This document shows positions 34,985 to 44,480 of a stretch of DNA of 64,000 nucleotides, one piece after another (positions within the stretch are counted from its first letter, which is position 1; each line of letters starts with the position of its first letter). The stretch covers positions 1-64,000 of the forward strand of contig NZ_NPOA01000012.1 in assembly GCF_002287375.1 (NCBI RefSeq), written 5' to 3'. This DNA is from Virgibacillus profundi. GTDB taxonomy: Bacteria; Bacillota; Bacilli; Bacillales; Amphibacillaceae. Position numbers and translations under genes: made by a program. The notes beneath the pieces were generated by a model. The model had not been told where the DNA came from. It saw only the letters and a program-made list of their open reading frames with translations, and made no database searches.

Positions 34985-34994
34985 ATGCTGTTAT

Positions 34995-35026
34995 AAAAAG
35001 CTATCTCCCAGGGAAGATAGCTTTTT
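34995..35026. terminator. Bidirectional terminator downstream of htrA
   Basis: AAAAAGCTATCT pairs with AGATAGCTTTTT, with A- and T-runs on both sides. It ends the minus-strand htrA transcript and could also stop transcripts coming from doxX. Confidence 0.88.
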
Positions 35027-35051
35027 ATAAGTTAAACATTCAGCTTTATTA

Positions 35052-36275
35052 TTACTGTGTACCCAGTTGCAGTTTCGTTTCTAAAAGCTCTCCATCACGA
35101 TAGTAAGTAACAACTACCTCGTCACCAACTTCTTTCTCGTAATATAGAATTTTTCGTAAGTCGATCATATTCATGATTGGCTCGCCATCAAGCCTGGTGA
35201 TGACATCGAATCGCTGTAGTCCTGAGCGGTCAGCTGGAGATAATGGTTCAACGCTCCAGACATATACACCACCTTCAATATCATTCGGCAGATTTAAAGT
35301 GTTTTCCCATTCTGTCTGGGGTACTTCATCCAGGGAATAGATCTCCACACCAATGAACGGGCGTGTTACTTCACCGGTTGTTTCCAATTCCTGAATGATT
35401 GGAAGTGCAGAATCAATAGGAATGGCAAATCCAATTCCTTCAACAGCAGTCTGATTAATTTTCATCGAATTTATACCAACAAGCTGTCCATACATGTTGA
35501 TCAATGCACCCCCACTGTTTCCCGGGTTGATCGCAGCATCTGTCTGAATAACCTCTGCTTGCCAATCTGCCCGTCCATCCTGGTTAAAGTCCTGAGGGAT
35601 TGTCCGTTCTGTCCCACTTATAACACCTTGTGTAACTGAACTGGAGAACATAAGACCTAGTGGATTACCAATTGCTATAGCAGGTTCACCAACTTTTATA
35701 TTTCCCGAAGAACCGATTTCGATTACCTTTTGGACATTTGATCCATCCATTCTGAGTACAGCTAAATCAGAAAATAGATCACTGCCAATCAATTCTGCTT
35801 CAATATGTGTATCATTTGATAGAACCACTTCAAGTGTATCTGCACCTTCAATTACATGATGGTTTGTGACAACAAATGCAGTTCCATCTTCATTTTTATA
35901 AATAACTCCGGATCCAGTTCCAGCTTCACTGCCATCCTGCTGCTGCCAAAAATCAGTTTGGCGCTGAATATTAGTCACACCTACAACAGCAGGCGTAATT
36001 TGTTCAACAATCTCTGTTATCTGTGTGGAAACATCCACATTTACGGACGTATTCGCTGAAGGCGAATCCCCACTCTGTATAGAGCCGACATTTGATTCAT
36101 TATTTCCATCTTCATCTGGCCAGTTACCAAGTGTGATATTTGATTTTGTAAATGCAGGCAATGCTACAACGATTAATAATATACCGATAATAATCCCCAG
36201 TAAAATAGGAACCAGCCAGCCACGATTTTTTTTACGATGTGGATTTGGTGGGTAGTTCTGATCATAATATCCCAT
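35052..36275 (-). CDS. htrA: HtrA/DegP-like membrane serine protease
   Basis: The 407-residue protein has one membrane helix (about 20-42), a chymotrypsin-like domain with the triad His in VVTNHHVIEG, Asp in FSDLAVLRMD and Ser in NPGNSGGALI, and a C-terminal PDZ domain (GVYVWSVEPLSPADRSGLQ). It degrades or refolds damaged exported proteins. In B. subtilis the equivalent downstream of the walRK operon is yycK/htrC, which fits its place here, 628 bp from walJ. That gap is occupied by a repeat element, so it is probably transcribed alone. Confidence 0.95.
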   Translation of the reverse strand: MGYYDQNYPPNPHRKKNRGWLVPILLGIIIGILLIVVALPAFTKSNITLGNWPDEDGNNESNVGSIQSGDSPSANTSVNVDVSTQITEIVEQITPAVVGVTNIQRQTDFWQQQDGSEAGTGSGVIYKNEDGTAFVVTNHHVIEGADTLEVVLSNDTHIEAELIGSDLFSDLAVLRMDGSNVQKVIEIGSSGNIKVGEPAIAIGNPLGLMFSSSVTQGVISGTERTIPQDFNQDGRADWQAEVIQTDAAINPGNSGGALINMYGQLVGINSMKINQTAVEGIGFAIPIDSALPIIQELETTGEVTRPFIGVEIYSLDEVPQTEWENTLNLPNDIEGGVYVWSVEPLSPADRSGLQRFDVITRLDGEPIMNMIDLRKILYYEKEVGDEVVVTYYRDGELLETKLQLGTQ

Positions 36276-36352
36276 TTATCTATCTCCTTATAGAGACACA
36301 CTTATAGTAAGGCTGTTTTCGTAAATTTTGTTGCTCTTTAAACTTCACAGTT

Positions 36353-36776
36353 GATGTAAAAGACGACACAGTGAAAATTCATTTGCAAACGCTGGTTGAG
36401 AGCAGGGATTCGCTACGGAAACACATTTCGCGGACCTTAGGGCGGCTGGTGAGCCTCCGTGTGCTACTCGTCTTTAGGGGTCTCACCTATGCCTTTCCTC
36501 CCGCAGGAGTCTCCATGTGTTTCCTCCGCTGGACTTCCGGTTACTGCCGATGAACTGTATTAGTAATTAATATTCAAAACATCAAACCACCTCACCAGTT
36601 CGGGTGAGCGAAGGGCGGTGACTCCTGCGGGAATAGCACGTGTCCGAAGACCCCGCAGAGTGGTTTTCTCGAGGAGGCTGAGGCCGTGCCCGCGGAAAGC
36701 ATCCGCCCAGAGCGATCCCGAACGGCGTTTATAGCAAATACTTATAGCAAACAGTAGTTACGTCGCACTTTATATC
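36353..36776. repeat. Non-coding repeat element, copy A
   Basis: This roughly 424-bp element fills most of the 628-bp gap between htrA and walJ. Its ends, GATGTAAAAGACGAC (36353) and the inverse of GTCGCACTTTATATC (to 36776), are imperfect terminal inverted repeats. Inside, a left module (36417-36524) bounded by GGAAACACAT/ATGTGTTTCC is followed by a right module (about 36617-36710) that is its diverged inverted copy (CCTCCTCG, GCGGGGTCT, CCCGCAGGAGT). It is far richer in G+C than its flanks and encodes nothing obvious. A second copy lies at 58255. Confidence 0.75.
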
Positions 36777-36903
36777 TTTTGTGTCAAAAACAACAATTTC
36801 TTCAGTGGGACGAGTAATCGCAGTCCCATTCTTTTAGAATACAGCCTGTAGTAAAAACAGTTTCGCTATAGTATTACCTCAAACCAGTTAAAAATAAACA
36901 AAT

Positions 36904-37689
36904 TTACACTACTTCATATAAGGCCGTGGGAGCTTTAGGATCTGTATCAAATAAATCAAGCTTAATTCCTCGCTCCTGCAAAACGTTGTCCACTGACATG
37001 CGGGCAAGATCTTTCATATTATTATCCAGGCTTAAATGTGCTAAGTAAATTCGCTTCGTACGGTTACTGATAATATCAGCAAGGGCAATTCCACAATCTT
37101 CATTGGAAACATGACCGGAATCTCCTAAAATCCTCCGCTTCACATTCCATGGATATCGCCCCATACGCAGCATACTTACATCATGGTTTGATTCGAATAT
37201 ATATGCATCGGCATCTTCCACCGTCTTTTTTATTCGTTCTGAAACATAGCCAAGATCCGTCACGAGTGCTACTTTTTTTCCATCATGACGAAACGTGTAA
37301 AACATGGGCTCAGCAGCATCATGAGAAACGCCAAAAGATTCAATATCCAGATCGCCAAATGTTTTTACTTCTTCCATTCCGAAAAGAAATTTTTGATCCA
37401 ATGAAATTTTTCCGATTGATTTTTCCATTGCCTTCCATGTCTTCTCATTTGCGTATATTGGTAAATTGTATTTCCGTGCAATAATACCAAGTCCTTTAAT
37501 ATGATCACTATGCTCATGTGTTACTAAAATACCGGTTAACTGTGATGGATCCACATGTACTTCTGCAAATAACTTATCCATCTGTTTTCCACTTAAACCA
37601 GCGTCTACTAAAAACTTCTCTTGTTCTGATTCAATATAAAATGCATTTCCCGTACTTCCTGATGCCAGTACACTAAAACGTAATGTCAT
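36904..37689 (-). CDS. walJ: WalJ (YycJ), metallo-beta-lactamase-fold phosphodiesterase
   Basis: The 261-residue protein has the MBL motif [10 protein letters not shown] (HxHxDH), an N-terminal [12 protein letters not shown] and downstream His in [10 protein letters not shown] and LAHLSLDNN. YycJ proteins are 5'-3' exonuclease-like MBL enzymes linked to coordination of replication and cell division, and are always encoded with WalRK. Its start overlaps the end of walI by 4 nt, so the two are translationally coupled. Confidence 0.95.
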   Translation of the reverse strand: MTLRFSVLASGSTGNAFYIESEQEKFLVDAGLSGKQMDKLFAEVHVDPSQLTGILVTHEHSDHIKGLGIIARKYNLPIYANEKTWKAMEKSIGKISLDQKFLFGMEEVKTFGDLDIESFGVSHDAAEPMFYTFRHDGKKVALVTDLGYVSERIKKTVEDADAYIFESNHDVSMLRMGRYPWNVKRRILGDSGHVSNEDCGIALADIISNRTKRIYLAHLSLDNNMKDLARMSVDNVLQERGIKLDLFDTDPKAPTALYEVV

Positions 37690-38621
37690 TCTGTCCCACT
37701 CCGATTACCTGTTTCGTTAATTTTTTGATTTAGATGGGTTAAGATGGGTTCTTTTAACTCATTCTCTTCATCCAAATCCCGTATTTTTTCTATATCTGTT
37801 TCCACTGTTTTTGTTATAAACTCAATATCATTACTTGTAAACACCTGACCTTCGATGGCATTAACGAAATGATTCCGTTCGTCATTGACCTCAACTCTCC
37901 AGGTTGGTGCAAACACTTGAATACCCTCTGTTATAATCCTTGCATAATAACCAATTTTTACGTCTGTAATTTCATCTTCTGAATATAATTCATTACGGTC
38001 ATACAATGTCCCTAATGCCTGAATAGGCTGCTGTATGGTCTTCTTTTCCTCCTGGGTCTCGACATCGCCCAGCATGGTTTGCGTATAATACATCATTTCA
38101 TTGGCCTCATTTAGAAATACGAGAACCAGTCCATTTTGATTATAATAAAATGGACGATCATCCTTCAGCTGGAAGAAAATAAGCACATTCATATCCTTAT
38201 TCCAGCCCCAATACGTATACTCCTCCGGATACAGTATATGATTTTTTACAAGTGTACTGATTTCTTTTGATGATGCATCTTCCGGTACTGGAATTGGCTC
38301 TTGAAATTGAGAAAGGATAAAGTTACCATTAATTACTTCTGATGTTTGATCCTCAAAATTAGTTAGCTGATTAATTTCTTCTTCAGCGTAACTCTTTTGT
38401 GTTACCGAAATATAAGAGTCCTCCTTAATATCTGATTCCAGATTACCATAGGATATATTTTCCGATTCTAATTTCTCTTCAATCGATTCTTCCTGGCCTT
38501 CATCTAAAACTGCTAAATCTGCTGCTTCAAGCTTTTGCATAAATTGGTTTACTAAAAAGACGTTTAAAACGAGGAAACAGAGAATAAACAGGGTTTTAAT
38601 TTTACTCCATTGCATTCTCAA
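37686..38621 (-). CDS. walI: WalI (YycI), regulator of WalK
   Basis: The 311-residue protein has a short cytosolic start and one membrane helix (about 8-25, [18 protein letters not shown]), then a large external domain. Together with WalH it binds the membrane helices of WalK and restrains kinase activity in B. subtilis. Sequence conservation is low, so the call rests on topology, length and the invariant position between walH and walJ. It overlaps walH by 4 nt. Confidence 0.9.
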   Translation of the reverse strand: MRMQWSKIKTLFILCFLVLNVFLVNQFMQKLEAADLAVLDEGQEESIEEKLESENISYGNLESDIKEDSYISVTQKSYAEEEINQLTNFEDQTSEVINGNFILSQFQEPIPVPEDASSKEISTLVKNHILYPEEYTYWGWNKDMNVLIFFQLKDDRPFYYNQNGLVLVFLNEANEMMYYTQTMLGDVETQEEKKTIQQPIQALGTLYDRNELYSEDEITDVKIGYYARIITEGIQVFAPTWRVEVNDERNHFVNAIEGQVFTSNDIEFITKTVETDIEKIRDLDEENELKEPILTHLNQKINETGNRSGTE

Positions 38622-39928
38622 CTTCCTCCTTTGAAATGAGTTAATTCCTCAAATATTAATTCAATCCAGTTTCCGTTGTAATTCATATACCATGTCGGAA
38701 CAAGGGTGATAGATTCATCCTCATGAAAATCCAATCGATAGCCTATTTGAACGTCTTCGATATTTTCCATATTATAATCAGCATTTTGGTTATTTTCCAG
38801 ATAGTAAACAATATCCCTGCCTGAAGGCAATTCTCTTGATCCATCAGAAAACGAGTTTTCCAATGTGAATAGAGAACGTTGGTATAAAGATAATTCCTGG
38901 TTCTTCCATCTCTGTTCAATCAGATGCAAATTCAGATTTGAATTATCATAAACAGGCAATCCTTCAAAAAACATTTGAAAACGGACTGTATCTCCTTCCA
39001 CTTGCTGCAGATTGTATTCCTCTGTCCAACCAAGATGATCATTGATGTTTTTAATGCTTCGATCGATTAAACTTTTTGTTTCCGGTTGGAAGGAGTCATC
39101 CTCCTCAGAGTATGGATAATAATACTCCATACTGCTTCCATTCTCATAAACACGTATTTGACGTTGACTATCGGTATATAATCTATCACCATCATTATAA
39201 ATTGGTCTTACTGCTGATGGACTCGTGAATAAAGCGTTAACGAGCAGATTTGGATCAATATCATTAATCGTTACCCGGCGAATACCAAGCGTGGTTTTAT
39301 CAGCCGGAATGTATATAGGTGAATTATTTTCATTAAATAGCGTATATTCTCTAAGTTCGTTTGTGCCAATGTTGGAAATATAGGACCATAATTGCTCATA
39401 ATTACTTGCATCATTGATAACTGCTGTTGCCTGCTGATTACCATTTGCTGATAAAATTTGTAATGTTAAAGATGAATTTTCCGGAACAAAGGTAAAATAA
39501 ATTCGATTAAAAGACCAGCTTGGAAATTCCATGTCCGTTTCATTAAAGTCGAAAAGACTTTGCAAAATACTCATTGGCAGATCATCCGGGAAAATAACCT
39601 CCACACCATCATTTTGCCAATCTATGCCCTCTGACTGCTTTGTTTCAAAATTATACAATACCCATGATTGCATATCACTATAAAGTGCTTTAGCTCCCAT
39701 AGGATCTGTAAATCCATAATGATTGTCATCTGAATGAAAAATAATCGAAGTTGGCTCAATTACACCTTTTTTCGATTCCTCTATCCCACCCAAAACTGCG
39801 TCATTTTCTACGGCAGATTCCTTCAATGGAGCATATTCTGGCTGATAGCTCCATAGGCCATAGGTGAGTAATAAACTTATCCCAATTAACACGACTAATA
39901 TGAAAGATTTTGCTGTTTCCAGTTTCAT
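38618..39928 (-). CDS. walH: WalH (YycH), regulator of WalK
   Basis: The 436-residue protein has one N-terminal helix (about 9-26) and a long extracytoplasmic region with segments typical of YycH (SWVLYNF, LFTSPSAVRPIYNDGDRLYTD). WalH and WalI together control WalK. The start codon overlaps the walK stop by a single base (39928), so translation is coupled. Confidence 0.92.
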   Translation of the reverse strand: MKLETAKSFILVVLIGISLLLTYGLWSYQPEYAPLKESAVENDAVLGGIEESKKGVIEPTSIIFHSDDNHYGFTDPMGAKALYSDMQSWVLYNFETKQSEGIDWQNDGVEVIFPDDLPMSILQSLFDFNETDMEFPSWSFNRIYFTFVPENSSLTLQILSANGNQQATAVINDASNYEQLWSYISNIGTNELREYTLFNENNSPIYIPADKTTLGIRRVTINDIDPNLLVNALFTSPSAVRPIYNDGDRLYTDSQRQIRVYENGSSMEYYYPYSEEDDSFQPETKSLIDRSIKNINDHLGWTEEYNLQQVEGDTVRFQMFFEGLPVYDNSNLNLHLIEQRWKNQELSLYQRSLFTLENSFSDGSRELPSGRDIVYYLENNQNADYNMENIEDVQIGYRLDFHEDESITLVPTWYMNYNGNWIELIFEELTHFKGGS

Positions 39929-41748
39929 TAAATTCCCCTCCGCTTCTGATTCATCAGCGGAAGCGTAAAGAAAACTGTCGTCCCTTTACCTTCTTTGCTT
40001 TTTGCCCATACCTGTCCATGATGAGCTTCAATTAATTCCTTGGAAATTGCCAGACCTAAGCCTGTTCCGCCAAGCTTCCTCGTCCTTGCTTTATCCGCTC
40101 TGTAAAAACGTTCGAATATTTTCTCAAGCTTATCATAGGCAATTCCTAAGCCTGGGTCCTGAATACTTACCAGAAGATGATATCTTTTATTTTCAACTTT
40201 TAAGCGAATTTCGCCACCCTCAGGGGAATATTTTATCGCATTGGAAATAATATTATCCAATACCTGTGTCATTTTGTCTTTATCAAGCCAAACATAATAT
40301 TGTCCCTTAGGTAATTCTCTTCGGAGTGAAATTTGTTCGGGCAAATTCATATCAAATCGGTCAATAATCTGATGGAAGTAATTAACAAATTCCGTTCGCT
40401 CCCTGTTTAATGGATATTCTTTTACATCCATTTTTGATAACTGCAGCAGGTCATTTACCATTCGAATCATTCGTTCTGTTTCATTTTGTGCTACTCCAAG
40501 GAATTTAGGAGCAATTTCTTTATCCTGCCATGCACCTTCTGTCAATGCTTCAACATAGCTTTTCATTGTTGTTAATGGTGTTCTTAACTCATGGGAGACA
40601 TTTGAAACGAATTCCCGACGCTCCTGTTCCACCTTTTCTTGTTCTGTAACATCACTTATAACAGTAATAAATCCTGTTACCTCATCCTCATCATCCAAAA
40701 CAGTTGAAAAGTTAGCCCGAATTAAAAAGTCCTGTTCATCATTACTGAAGTCTATAATCATTGTTCCGCTTTCCAGTAATTCTGTTAGATCAACAACCTT
40801 TTCTTCAAGTTGTAGTACATCCAGTAAGAAATCACCAATAATATCATCCGGGTTTTGCCCCATTAATCTTCCGGCAGATTCATTCATTAAAGTTACGACC
40901 CCGCCATTATCTGTCGCTATAACGCCATCAGACATGTTAAATAGAACAGAGCTCAGCTTCCACCGCTCTTCTTCGATTGTTGCATAGGAATGCTTTAATC
41001 GACTGTTTAAATCATTGAAGGTTTCAGCTAATTGACTAATTTCATCTTTCCCATAAACATTTACCTTTTGGCTGAAATCCCCTTTTGACATAGTACGAGC
41101 CTGTTCCCGCATTTCTATAATTGGTCTTGTAATTGATCGTGCTACTAAGATCCCGATCAAAGCTGAAGTAACAATTGCTAAAATAGACCCTTGCAAAAAT
41201 ATTTTATTTATATCCTGCAATTGATCATTTACTTCATCATAGGATGCTTCCAGATAAATAACACCTTCAAGTATTCCTTCATCATTAAATACCGGATCAG
41301 CTTTTACAAATACCTGATTATTGTCCTGATCTCTCATTGTTCTTTCATCAAATGTATCAAATAAAATTGCTTGCTGTACAATTTCCCGTGTAGTTTTATC
41401 CCCAATATTACTTTGTCTATTGCCACTGGCTGCAATGACACGACTTTGGTTATCAATAACCTCTATATTAGTAATATTACTTGACCTGAAGTCATCTAAT
41501 ATATCCTGCACCTCACTAGGAAGACTCGGTACCTCTTCATCTTCCCTGTCCTTATTAAATGCCTGCTCGAGATTATAGCTCAATAACTGCACATTCTGAT
41601 CAATTGTGTCATTAAAGTTATTGCGAAGATTTTCTTCCAGTTTTTCAGTAAAAAAGGATCCAATAATTTGCATCGCTAAAAGCAATAATAAAATAAAAAT
41701 GATAATAAATTTTAATTGTATTGATCGGAAAAAACCAACTTTATTCAT
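39928..41748 (-). CDS. walK: WalK (YycG), cell-wall sensor histidine kinase
   Basis: The 606-residue kinase has in order: membrane helix (about 12-34), extracytoplasmic PAS-like sensor (about 35-185), second helix (about 186-207), HAMP (about 208-260), cytosolic PAS (about 265-370), HisKA with VSNVSHELRTPL (phospho-His about 391) and HATPase with N box DNIISNAIKYSP, DPGLGI and GGTGLGLAIS. It phosphorylates WalR and controls peptidoglycan hydrolases; the pair is essential in most Firmicutes. It lies 6 bp after walR. Confidence 0.97.
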   Translation of the reverse strand: MNKVGFFRSIQLKFIIIFILLLLLAMQIIGSFFTEKLEENLRNNFNDTIDQNVQLLSYNLEQAFNKDREDEEVPSLPSEVQDILDDFRSSNITNIEVIDNQSRVIAASGNRQSNIGDKTTREIVQQAILFDTFDERTMRDQDNNQVFVKADPVFNDEGILEGVIYLEASYDEVNDQLQDINKIFLQGSILAIVTSALIGILVARSITRPIIEMREQARTMSKGDFSQKVNVYGKDEISQLAETFNDLNSRLKHSYATIEEERWKLSSVLFNMSDGVIATDNGGVVTLMNESAGRLMGQNPDDIIGDFLLDVLQLEEKVVDLTELLESGTMIIDFSNDEQDFLIRANFSTVLDDEDEVTGFITVISDVTEQEKVEQERREFVSNVSHELRTPLTTMKSYVEALTEGAWQDKEIAPKFLGVAQNETERMIRMVNDLLQLSKMDVKEYPLNRERTEFVNYFHQIIDRFDMNLPEQISLRRELPKGQYYVWLDKDKMTQVLDNIISNAIKYSPEGGEIRLKVENKRYHLLVSIQDPGLGIAYDKLEKIFERFYRADKARTRKLGGTGLGLAISKELIEAHHGQVWAKSKEGKGTTVFFTLPLMNQKRRGI

Positions 41749-41753
41749 TGCAA

Positions 41754-42455
41754 CTACTCCTGATCAGGATTGCGTAAATAATAGCCTACACCACGTCGGG
41801 TTACAATCCACATTGGATTACTTGGACTCTCCTCAATTTTTTCACGAAGTCTTCGTACTGTTACATCAACGGTACGTACGTCTCCAAAATAATCATAGCC
41901 CCAAACGGTTTCAAGTAAATGTTCCCGTGTCATTACTTGTCCAATATGACGTGCCAGATAATGCAATAATTCAAATTCACGATGGGTTAATTCAATTTGA
42001 ACACCATTTCTTGATACAACATAAGCATCCGGGTGTACAGTAAGTGAACCGATGACAATATCTTTTGTTGTCTTAACCGTATCGTCAGGTACCTGCTGTC
42101 TGCGCAAATTAGCCTTTACCCTTGCAATCAATTCCCGATTACTAAAAGGTTTCGTAACATAGTCATCCGCACCAAGTTCAAGTCCCAATACCTTATCAAT
42201 TTCCGTATCCTTTGCTGTCAGCATGATAATTGGCATTGTTTGTGTTTTCCTTACCTCACGACACACTTCATTTCCGTCTTTGTTTGGTAACATAATATCC
42301 AATAAAATTAAATCAGGGTTTTCACTTTCGGCAAGCTCAATAGCTTCATCACCATCGTTCGCTACAACCACCTGATAACCTTCTTTTTCTAAGTTGAATT
42401 TCAATATATCTGCAATTGGCTGTTCATCATCCACTACTAAAATCTTCTGACTCAT
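41754..42455 (-). CDS. walR: WalR (YycF), essential response regulator
   Basis: The OmpR-family regulator has a receiver domain (LVVDDE; phospho-acceptor in LILLDIMLP; Lys in [10 protein letters not shown]) and a winged-helix DNA-binding domain ([16 protein letters not shown]...[10 protein letters not shown] in parts). It recognises TGTWAH-N5-TGTWAH. I start at ATG 42455 (233 residues, [11 protein letters not shown]), because AAAGGATG lies 8 nt upstream and the family starts there; the frame extends 11 codons further. It is the first gene of walRKHIJ. Confidence 0.97.
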   Translation of the reverse strand: MSQKILVVDDEQPIADILKFNLEKEGYQVVVANDGDEAIELAESENPDLILLDIMLPNKDGNEVCREVRKTQTMPIIMLTAKDTEIDKVLGLELGADDYVTKPFSNRELIARVKANLRRQQVPDDTVKTTKDIVIGSLTVHPDAYVVSRNGVQIELTHREFELLHYLARHIGQVMTREHLLETVWGYDYFGDVRTVDVTVRRLREKIEESPSNPMWIVTRRGVGYYLRNPDQE

Positions 42456-42532
42456 CATTGCCACATCCTTTTTCATAATTAAAAGCATATCTATAGTTGA
42501 ACGGTTTTCGTTATTTAAAATACCTCTTGTCT

Positions 42533-42561
42533 ATTTTATCGTATTTTACATGAAATGTCTT
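42533..42561 (-). promoter_or_regulatory. Promoter of the walRK operon
   Basis: On the minus strand AAGACA (42561-42556) and TAAAAT (42538-42533) are separated by 17 bp, about 80 bp upstream of walR. Four and five of six bases match the SigA consensus. Confidence 0.5.
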
Positions 42562-42614
42562 GGATCACCAGCTTTTTCCTTCATTTTACCGGAAAAGCCT
42601 GTAGTTTTAAGATG

Positions 42615-42646
42615 AAAAAAGACCAACCCGGCCGAGTCAGTCTTTT
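42615..42646 (-). terminator. Terminator of the M23 peptidase gene
   Basis: On the minus strand AAAAGAC (42646-42640) pairs with GTCTTTTTT (42623-42615), giving a U-rich end. It isolates the peptidase gene from walR. Confidence 0.75.
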
Positions 42647-42653
42647 CCCCCTA

Positions 42654-44129
42654 TTATAAATAGTCCATAGGATTTTTCAATGCACCATTTTTATAAACTT
42701 CAAAATGTAAATGAATTCCTGTTGAGTTACCAGTCGAACCCATCACTCCTAATTTGCTGCCTTTTTCAACTGTTTGTCCAACCTTTACACTAATGGATGA
42801 TAAATGAGCATAAATTGTTTTCATTCCATTGTTATGGTTGATTACTACTTTATTTCCAAAACTGCCATCACGTCCTGCAGATACAACTACTCCATTATCC
42901 GCAGCCTTTATCGTACGGTCGCTTGGACGGGCAATATCAATACCTTTATGCATTCTTCCCCAGCGTTGACCGACATGGCTGGAAATGTAACCACCAACAG
43001 CTGGCCAGGACAAGTCACCTGTACCACGGGAAGAAACTACTTTTGTACCCTTTATTACAACTTTATCAACCACTTCTTTTGTAATATTTTCATTCAGGGT
43101 TTCTTTCGCAGTTTGTTTTCCGTTTATTTTTTCTATAGCATAATGTACTTCTTTTTTACCGTCGTGTCCTTCTTGTTTTATCTTTTCGTCACCTTTATAC
43201 AGGTCATCTGATTCAATTACTTCTGTTTCATATTCAATGGTTTCTTCCACCATTTTTTCTTCTTTTACAATAACATCAACAAATGGCTTGTATTCCGTGA
43301 TATTAATTTCCTGGTCGATTTGTAATAGAGAATCTTCATTTAGGGATGGGTTTAATTCCAATAACTTCTTTGTTGATAAATCATACTTGCTGGCAATATT
43401 CCCTAATACTTCCCCTTTTTTTACTTTATGTACTTTTTCCTCCAACGTACCTTTTTTGAGCATTTTAACACCCTGTTTCACGGTTAAAACATGCTTTGGC
43501 TCTGCTTTTACTTCGGAAATAGATACATCTTCAGATAGGACTACATCTTGTATAATTGTTTTTCCAACCTCTGGTGCTTTATCTTTAGACTTATCTTCTG
43601 CTGAAAGCTCTTTTGAACTGTTTTGTTTATTCTTTGCTTCATTTAGATGTTCTATTATTTTCTCATCCACATAGTTTGCTTTGTATGCTTTCAGTACTTT
43701 ATCAGCTGTTTCCTGACTGTCAAAAAAGCCAACCGTATTTCCGGCAATGGTCAGTTCGACAGCATTTACCATAACAGATAGCTCTTCTTTCAATAGATCT
43801 GCTACCTTCGTATTATTGAATTTAGGATTGAAAACTTTCTCAGAAACATAGCTTACTTCTTCGCCAATAGTTATCGATAAGTTTTCATGGTTTTCTTCAC
43901 CCTCAACAACTTTGGCATCAATGACCTGTTGTCCAACTTCTTTATTATCAATCTTACCAACATGCTCGCCATCTATATATACATGATAAACGGTTTCAAG
44001 CTTGCCTTCCTCTGCATATACGGTTGTAAATGTAAGTGACATTGCCAGACAAGTTGTAATTACTATCTTTATAAATAGATTATTTTTCTTTCTCGTATTT
44101 CTTTCTCGTTTTTTCCACCCTGTATTCAA
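42654..44129 (-). CDS. Secreted peptidoglycan hydrolase, LysM-G5-M23
   Basis: The 491-residue protein has a signal segment (about 20-39), an N-terminal helical region, a LysM domain (about 238-285, KVKKGEVLGNIASKYDLS), a G5 domain (about 288-365) and a C-terminal M23 zinc peptidase with HKGIDIA and the HLH in GIHLHFEVY. It should cleave cell-wall cross-bridges. Translation starts at TTG 44127-44129 behind GGGAGG. It lies beside walR, and a WalR-box-like site at 44269 suggests control by WalRK, as for other hydrolases of this kind. Confidence 0.93.
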   Translation of the reverse strand: MNTGWKKRERNTRKKNNLFIKIVITTCLAMSLTFTTVYAEEGKLETVYHVYIDGEHVGKIDNKEVGQQVIDAKVVEGEENHENLSITIGEEVSYVSEKVFNPKFNNTKVADLLKEELSVMVNAVELTIAGNTVGFFDSQETADKVLKAYKANYVDEKIIEHLNEAKNKQNSSKELSAEDKSKDKAPEVGKTIIQDVVLSEDVSISEVKAEPKHVLTVKQGVKMLKKGTLEEKVHKVKKGEVLGNIASKYDLSTKKLLELNPSLNEDSLLQIDQEINITEYKPFVDVIVKEEKMVEETIEYETEVIESDDLYKGDEKIKQEGHDGKKEVHYAIEKINGKQTAKETLNENITKEVVDKVVIKGTKVVSSRGTGDLSWPAVGGYISSHVGQRWGRMHKGIDIARPSDRTIKAADNGVVVSAGRDGSFGNKVVINHNNGMKTIYAHLSSISVKVGQTVEKGSKLGVMGSTGNSTGIHLHFEVYKNGALKNPMDYL

Positions 44130-44268
44130 TTTCTTCGTTCCTCCCAGTTCTGTTACCTATCATTCTATGTAAATTTATAGTAGTTTTTTGTAAAATAACA
44201 AAGACTTTCTCATGATCCTCTAATAATTTACCATAGTAATTTATCTTATGGAATAGTATTTCGAGTAC

Positions 44269-44285
44269 TGTAAAGAAATTGTATA
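44269..44285 (+). promoter_or_regulatory. Candidate WalR-binding site
   Basis: TGTAAA-GAAAT-TGTATA matches the WalR consensus TGTWAH-N5-TGTWAH in 11 of 12 fixed positions. It lies about 140 bp upstream of the M23 peptidase gene, in the 44130-44480 gap. Role inferred; orientation is opposite to the gene. Confidence 0.45.
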
Positions 44286-44384
44286 AAAACTAACATTTTT
44301 TTACTTTTTTCTACATACATCATAGGCTAGGAAAAAACTATGTCGAACTGACGGATATTATTGAATTTTAGGGAGGTAATTTCT

Positions 44385-44462
44385 TTGAATGAGGAAAGTT
44401 ATACCGCTTGGGTGCAAAACACAAAGAAACCTTTAGAAACAAAAAAACAGCCCCTAAACTAA
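44385..44462 (+). CDS. Possible 25-residue peptide
   Basis: A short frame from TTG 44385 has GGGAGG 8 nt upstream and encodes 25 residues (NEESYTAWVQNTKKPLE and a basic tail). Its last codons form one arm of the dnaB terminator. The ribosome site is good, but nothing else supports it; it may be chance. Confidence 0.25.
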   Translation: MNEESYTAWVQNTKKPLETKKQPLN

Positions 44463-44474
44463 AAGGCTGCTTTT
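44441..44474. terminator. Terminator of dnaB
   Basis: On the minus strand GCAGCC (44470-44465) pairs with GGCTG (44452-44448), followed by seven T. It lies directly after the helicase stop codon. Confidence 0.85.
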
Positions 44475-44480
44475 GTATTT

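Noticed and set aside
35519-35532. TTTCCCGGG in htrA as a Noc site
   Set aside because: The right half is GGGTTGAT, not GGGAAAT.
36353-36553. Short open frame in repeat copy A as a gene
   Set aside because: It lies wholly in the repeat, has no ribosome site, and is not kept in copy B.
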